Source: Caenispirillum bisanense (GTDB lineage: Bacteria; Pseudomonadota; Alphaproteobacteria; Rhodospirillales; UBA2165). From it: a DNA stretch of 51,935 nucleotides. Below are positions 49,985-51,935 of this stretch, piece by piece. A program made the position numbers and the translations under genes. The notes beneath the pieces are model-generated. The model made no database searches, was not told the origin of the DNA, and saw nothing but the letters and a program-made list of their open reading frames with translations. Position 1 is the stretch's first letter. Each line of letters opens with the position of its first letter. The DNA is taken from NCBI GenBank assembly GCA_945877815.1, contig CAMDWJ010000008.1, positions 1 through 51,935 of the forward strand, in the 5' to 3' direction.

Positions 49985-51301
49985 CTACTCCGCTGCTCGT
50001 TGCAGCCAAGATTCGAGAGGTGCGTTGTCGACCTGGGTCTGATAGGCCTCTGTCCATTCAATGTTCGACTTCGCGACAAAGAAGCCACCGCGTACGGAAG
50101 CAAAATGCTTGGCGTCGGTCGCATTGGCGGGCAAAGTTTTGTCCTTCATGTAATCTTGAGCCGCGCGCACGAGACAACGTCGTACCCGTGTGATCATGAC
50201 GTCGCTCGGCGCGAGATGTTCCATCGTGCGGTCGACGATTTCACCCATGCTTTCGGTGATCATCTGATCCTGCAATACGAAGGTATCCATGCCCGTGTAG
50301 CATTCGCTGCGCTGACGTTCGCGATCGATGAGATAATCGTTGGCGCGGCTTTCCTTGAGACGCCAGCGTCCCATCCAATCGGTGGTGTTCGGAAGATAGG
50401 AATTCGGATCGAAGGCTCCGCCGGGATGACCCTTGGGGAGCGGACCGGGCGTGTCTTCGATGATGCCCTTCTTTTCGATGACGACGATCATGCAATTCTC
50501 GTCATCGATGGGCACATAGGCGCGGGTCAGCAGATTTTGGCGAATATGGCCGATGGGCGGCATGGTCCAGAACGGAAACAAGAACTGACCGAAACGCCAA
50601 TAGGTTTCGTCGGCCTCGGCTGGGCGATAGGCCGCGTACATATAGCCGAAGTCCGTCTCTAAGGATTTGTATTCGGGCGCACGGTTGGCAACTGCGAATT
50701 TATTCTCGCCTTGTCCCGCCATCTGTCCTTTACCGAGCGAGCCGAAATGCAAAAAGCCGATATGCGAGGTATCCAATTCGCCCTCGGTACCCTGTAGCCA
50801 ATTGCTCTCGCGATGGATGAAATAGACTTCGACTTGCGCCTCGGGCAGCAGGGTCGATTCGATGTGCGGCAGTTCGGGAATACGCGATTGATCGCCCATA
50901 TAGACATAGACGACGCCGTTGCGCTCGACCGCCTTGTAGGCTTTCGCGTGGACCTTGTGCTTGAAATCCTGATGCGGCGGCACGTTCGCCATGTCGAGGC
51001 AATTGCCCTCAACGTCGAATTTCCAGCCGTGATAGACGCAGCGAATACCGCCTTCCTCGTTGCGGCCGAAGAACAGCGAGGCGCAACGATGCGGACAACG
51101 ATGATCCATCACGCCGACCTTGCCGTTCGTGTCGCGGAACGCGATCAGCTTTTCGGACAGCAGCATCAATCGAACGGGTTCGCCGTCGGCGACCAATTCG
51201 GACGATTTCAGCGCCGGGATCCAATAATTGCGCATCAACTCGCCCATGGGCGTGCCCGGGCCGGTGTGCGTCAGGATTTCGTTCTCGACGGCGGTCGTCA
51301 T
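49985..51301 (-). CDS. Rieske oxygenase alpha subunit, phthalate 4,5-dioxygenase-like (copy B)
   Basis: A 438-residue paralogue of the gene at 48590-49903 with the same layout. It has the cluster ligands in DHRCPHRCASLFFGRNEEGG and IRCVYHGWKFDVEGNCLDMA and the iron site in WLQGTEGELDTSHIGFLH. The Rieske half is nearly identical to copy A, while the C-terminal half agrees at only about 60 percent by eye. It differs most around residues 190-205, 280-300 and the last 60. This pattern fits two enzymes with different substrates fed by the same electron partner. It lies 81 bp upstream of copy A, and a 109-bp gap separates it from tpiA. Confidence 0.93.
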   Translation of the reverse strand: MTTAVENEILTHTGPGTPMGELMRNYWIPALKSSELVADGEPVRLMLLSEKLIAFRDTNGKVGVMDHRCPHRCASLFFGRNEEGGIRCVYHGWKFDVEGNCLDMANVPPHQDFKHKVHAKAYKAVERNGVVYVYMGDQSRIPELPHIESTLLPEAQVEVYFIHRESNWLQGTEGELDTSHIGFLHFGSLGKGQMAGQGENKFAVANRAPEYKSLETDFGYMYAAYRPAEADETYWRFGQFLFPFWTMPPIGHIRQNLLTRAYVPIDDENCMIVVIEKKGIIEDTPGPLPKGHPGGAFDPNSYLPNTTDWMGRWRLKESRANDYLIDRERQRSECYTGMDTFVLQDQMITESMGEIVDRTMEHLAPSDVMITRVRRCLVRAAQDYMKDKTLPANATDAKHFASVRGGFFVAKSNIEWTEAYQTQVDNAPLESWLQRAAE

Positions 51302-51366
51302 GGCGATGCGGCTCCCGTTGGAATCTTCACTTCGTTGTGAATATCAAGGATTGTAGTCGACTCATT

Positions 51367-51386
51367 ATTCCCACGAAAGCGGGAAT
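51367..51386. repeat. Short extragenic palindrome ATTCCC...GGGAAT
   Basis: ATTCCC (51367-51372) and GGGAAT (51381-51386) surround ACGAAAGC in the tpiA/Rieske gap. With an inner CG pairing it resembles a widespread extragenic repeat of the form TTCCCGCGAAAGCGGGAA. It lacks a minus-strand U-tract, so it is not a clear terminator of tpiA. Confidence 0.6.
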
Positions 51387-51410
51387 GACGGTCTTTTTGC
51401 GGACGGAGCC

Positions 51411-51935
51411 TTACGCGGTGCTTGCCGCTGCAATCGCCCAGAAATCCCCCGCCACCAGACTGGCGCCGCCGACCAGGGCACCATCCACGTCGGGGAGCGC
51501 CAACAGCTCCTTGGCGTTAGAGGGTTTGACCGATCCACCATACAGAATACGGGTCTTGGCGGCTTCCGCCGCGCCGATCAGGTCCGCGAGCCGTGCACGG
51601 ATCAAGGCATGGACTTCCTGCACCTCGGGCGCGGTCGGTGTCTTGCCCGTACCGATGGCCCAGACCGGCTCGTAAGCGACGACGAGATTTTGCGAGTTGG
51701 CGCCGGTCGGGATCGATCCCTTCACCTGCCTCGCCACGATCTCGGCGGTGCGTCCTGCATCGCGCTGCGCCTCGGTCTCGCCGACGCAAACGATGGCGCA
51801 CAGCCCGGCGGCGACGGCCGCCTGGGCCTTGGCTTCGACCACGGCATCACTCTCCGCATGGTCAGCGCGGCGCTCGGAATGGCCGACGATGACGTGCGTG
51901 CAGTCCAGATCCTTGAGCATAGAGGCGGAAACATC
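51411..51935 (-). CDS. tpiA: Triosephosphate isomerase (5' end beyond the window)
   Basis: TpiA interconverts dihydroxyacetone phosphate and glyceraldehyde 3-phosphate. The visible 174 C-terminal residues read in frame to the right edge ([20 protein letters not shown]). They carry the HSERR part, the catalytic glutamate loop [16 protein letters not shown] and the phosphate-binding [18 protein letters not shown] and [16 protein letters not shown]. The N-terminal part, including the catalytic lysine and histidine, lies outside the window. In proteobacteria tpiA usually adjoins secG, which here is 6.8 kb away. Confidence 0.96.
   Translation of the reverse strand, partial: DVSASMLKDLDCTHVIVGHSERRADHAESDAVVEAKAQAAVAAGLCAIVCVGETEAQRDAGRTAEIVARQVKGSIPTGANSQNLVVAYEPVWAIGTGKTPTAPEVQEVHALIRARLADLIGAAEAAKTRILYGGSVKPSNAKELLALPDVDGALVGGASLVAGDFWAIAAASTA

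Overview
The window reads as chromosomal DNA of a GC-rich alphaproteobacterium, most likely Rhodospirillales-like. The pointers are conserved gene order (rsh-pdxJ-acpS-lepB-rnc-era-recO; tpiA-secG-pyrG-kdsA-eno-ftsB-pdhABC-lpd-lipA), a PDH E1-beta subunit fused to an N-terminal lipoyl domain, a DUF4170 gene next to smpB, and many solute-binding-protein and Rieske-oxygenase genes. This placement is inferred from proteins and gene order; no rRNA or tRNA gene was recognised. No CRISPR array or intact insertion sequence was seen.

Layout. 1-5 kb: the 3' part of a TRAP solute-binding gene, a small helix-hairpin-helix gene coupled to parC, and a divergent AlkC-type DNA glycosylase with a phased operator-like array between them. 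5-14 kb: a minus-strand housekeeping run (rpoZ, rsh, pdxJ, acpS, lepB, rnc, era, recO). It is interrupted by a glycosyltransferase (acpS/lepB) and a DUF433/DUF5615 toxin-antitoxin-like pair (era/recO). 14-17 kb: a plus-strand group (NYN protein, family 5 uracil-DNA glycosylase, ThrH), then an 870-bp non-coding stretch with short repeats and a decayed tctA gene. 17-25 kb: DUF4170, smpB and dapA; two tiny orphan genes; a lytic transglycosylase and a threonine dehydratase; an M23 peptidase overlapping a bactofilin. 25-34 kb: pgpA, a cinA-type amidohydrolase and a CPBP protein; then the coq10-like gene, lipA, a GNAT gene and the complete pyruvate dehydrogenase operon.

34-52 kb holds the conserved eno-kdsA-pyrG-secG-tpiA backbone, opened at two places by catabolic-looking cargo. 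Between kdsA and eno sit both subunits of a ring-hydroxylating oxygenase, its Rieske ferredoxin and an amidohydrolase. Between secG and tpiA sit a TAXI-type binding protein with no signal peptide, a 14-TM-like MFS transporter, a DUF3592 protein, an alpha/beta hydrolase and two tandem phthalate-dioxygenase-like Rieske oxygenases. Neither block contains a recognisable electron-transfer reductase.

The genes therefore form two layers. One is a conserved core: translation quality control, stringent response, cell wall and envelope, lipoate/PDH and glycolysis. The other is accessory insertions at core operon junctions, mostly uptake and oxidation of organic (possibly aromatic) substrates. The most interesting candidates are the secG/tpiA cargo block with its apparently cytoplasmic TAXI protein, the kdsA/eno Rieske-amidohydrolase cassette, and the 10-bp-phased TGTCG array between parC and alkC.
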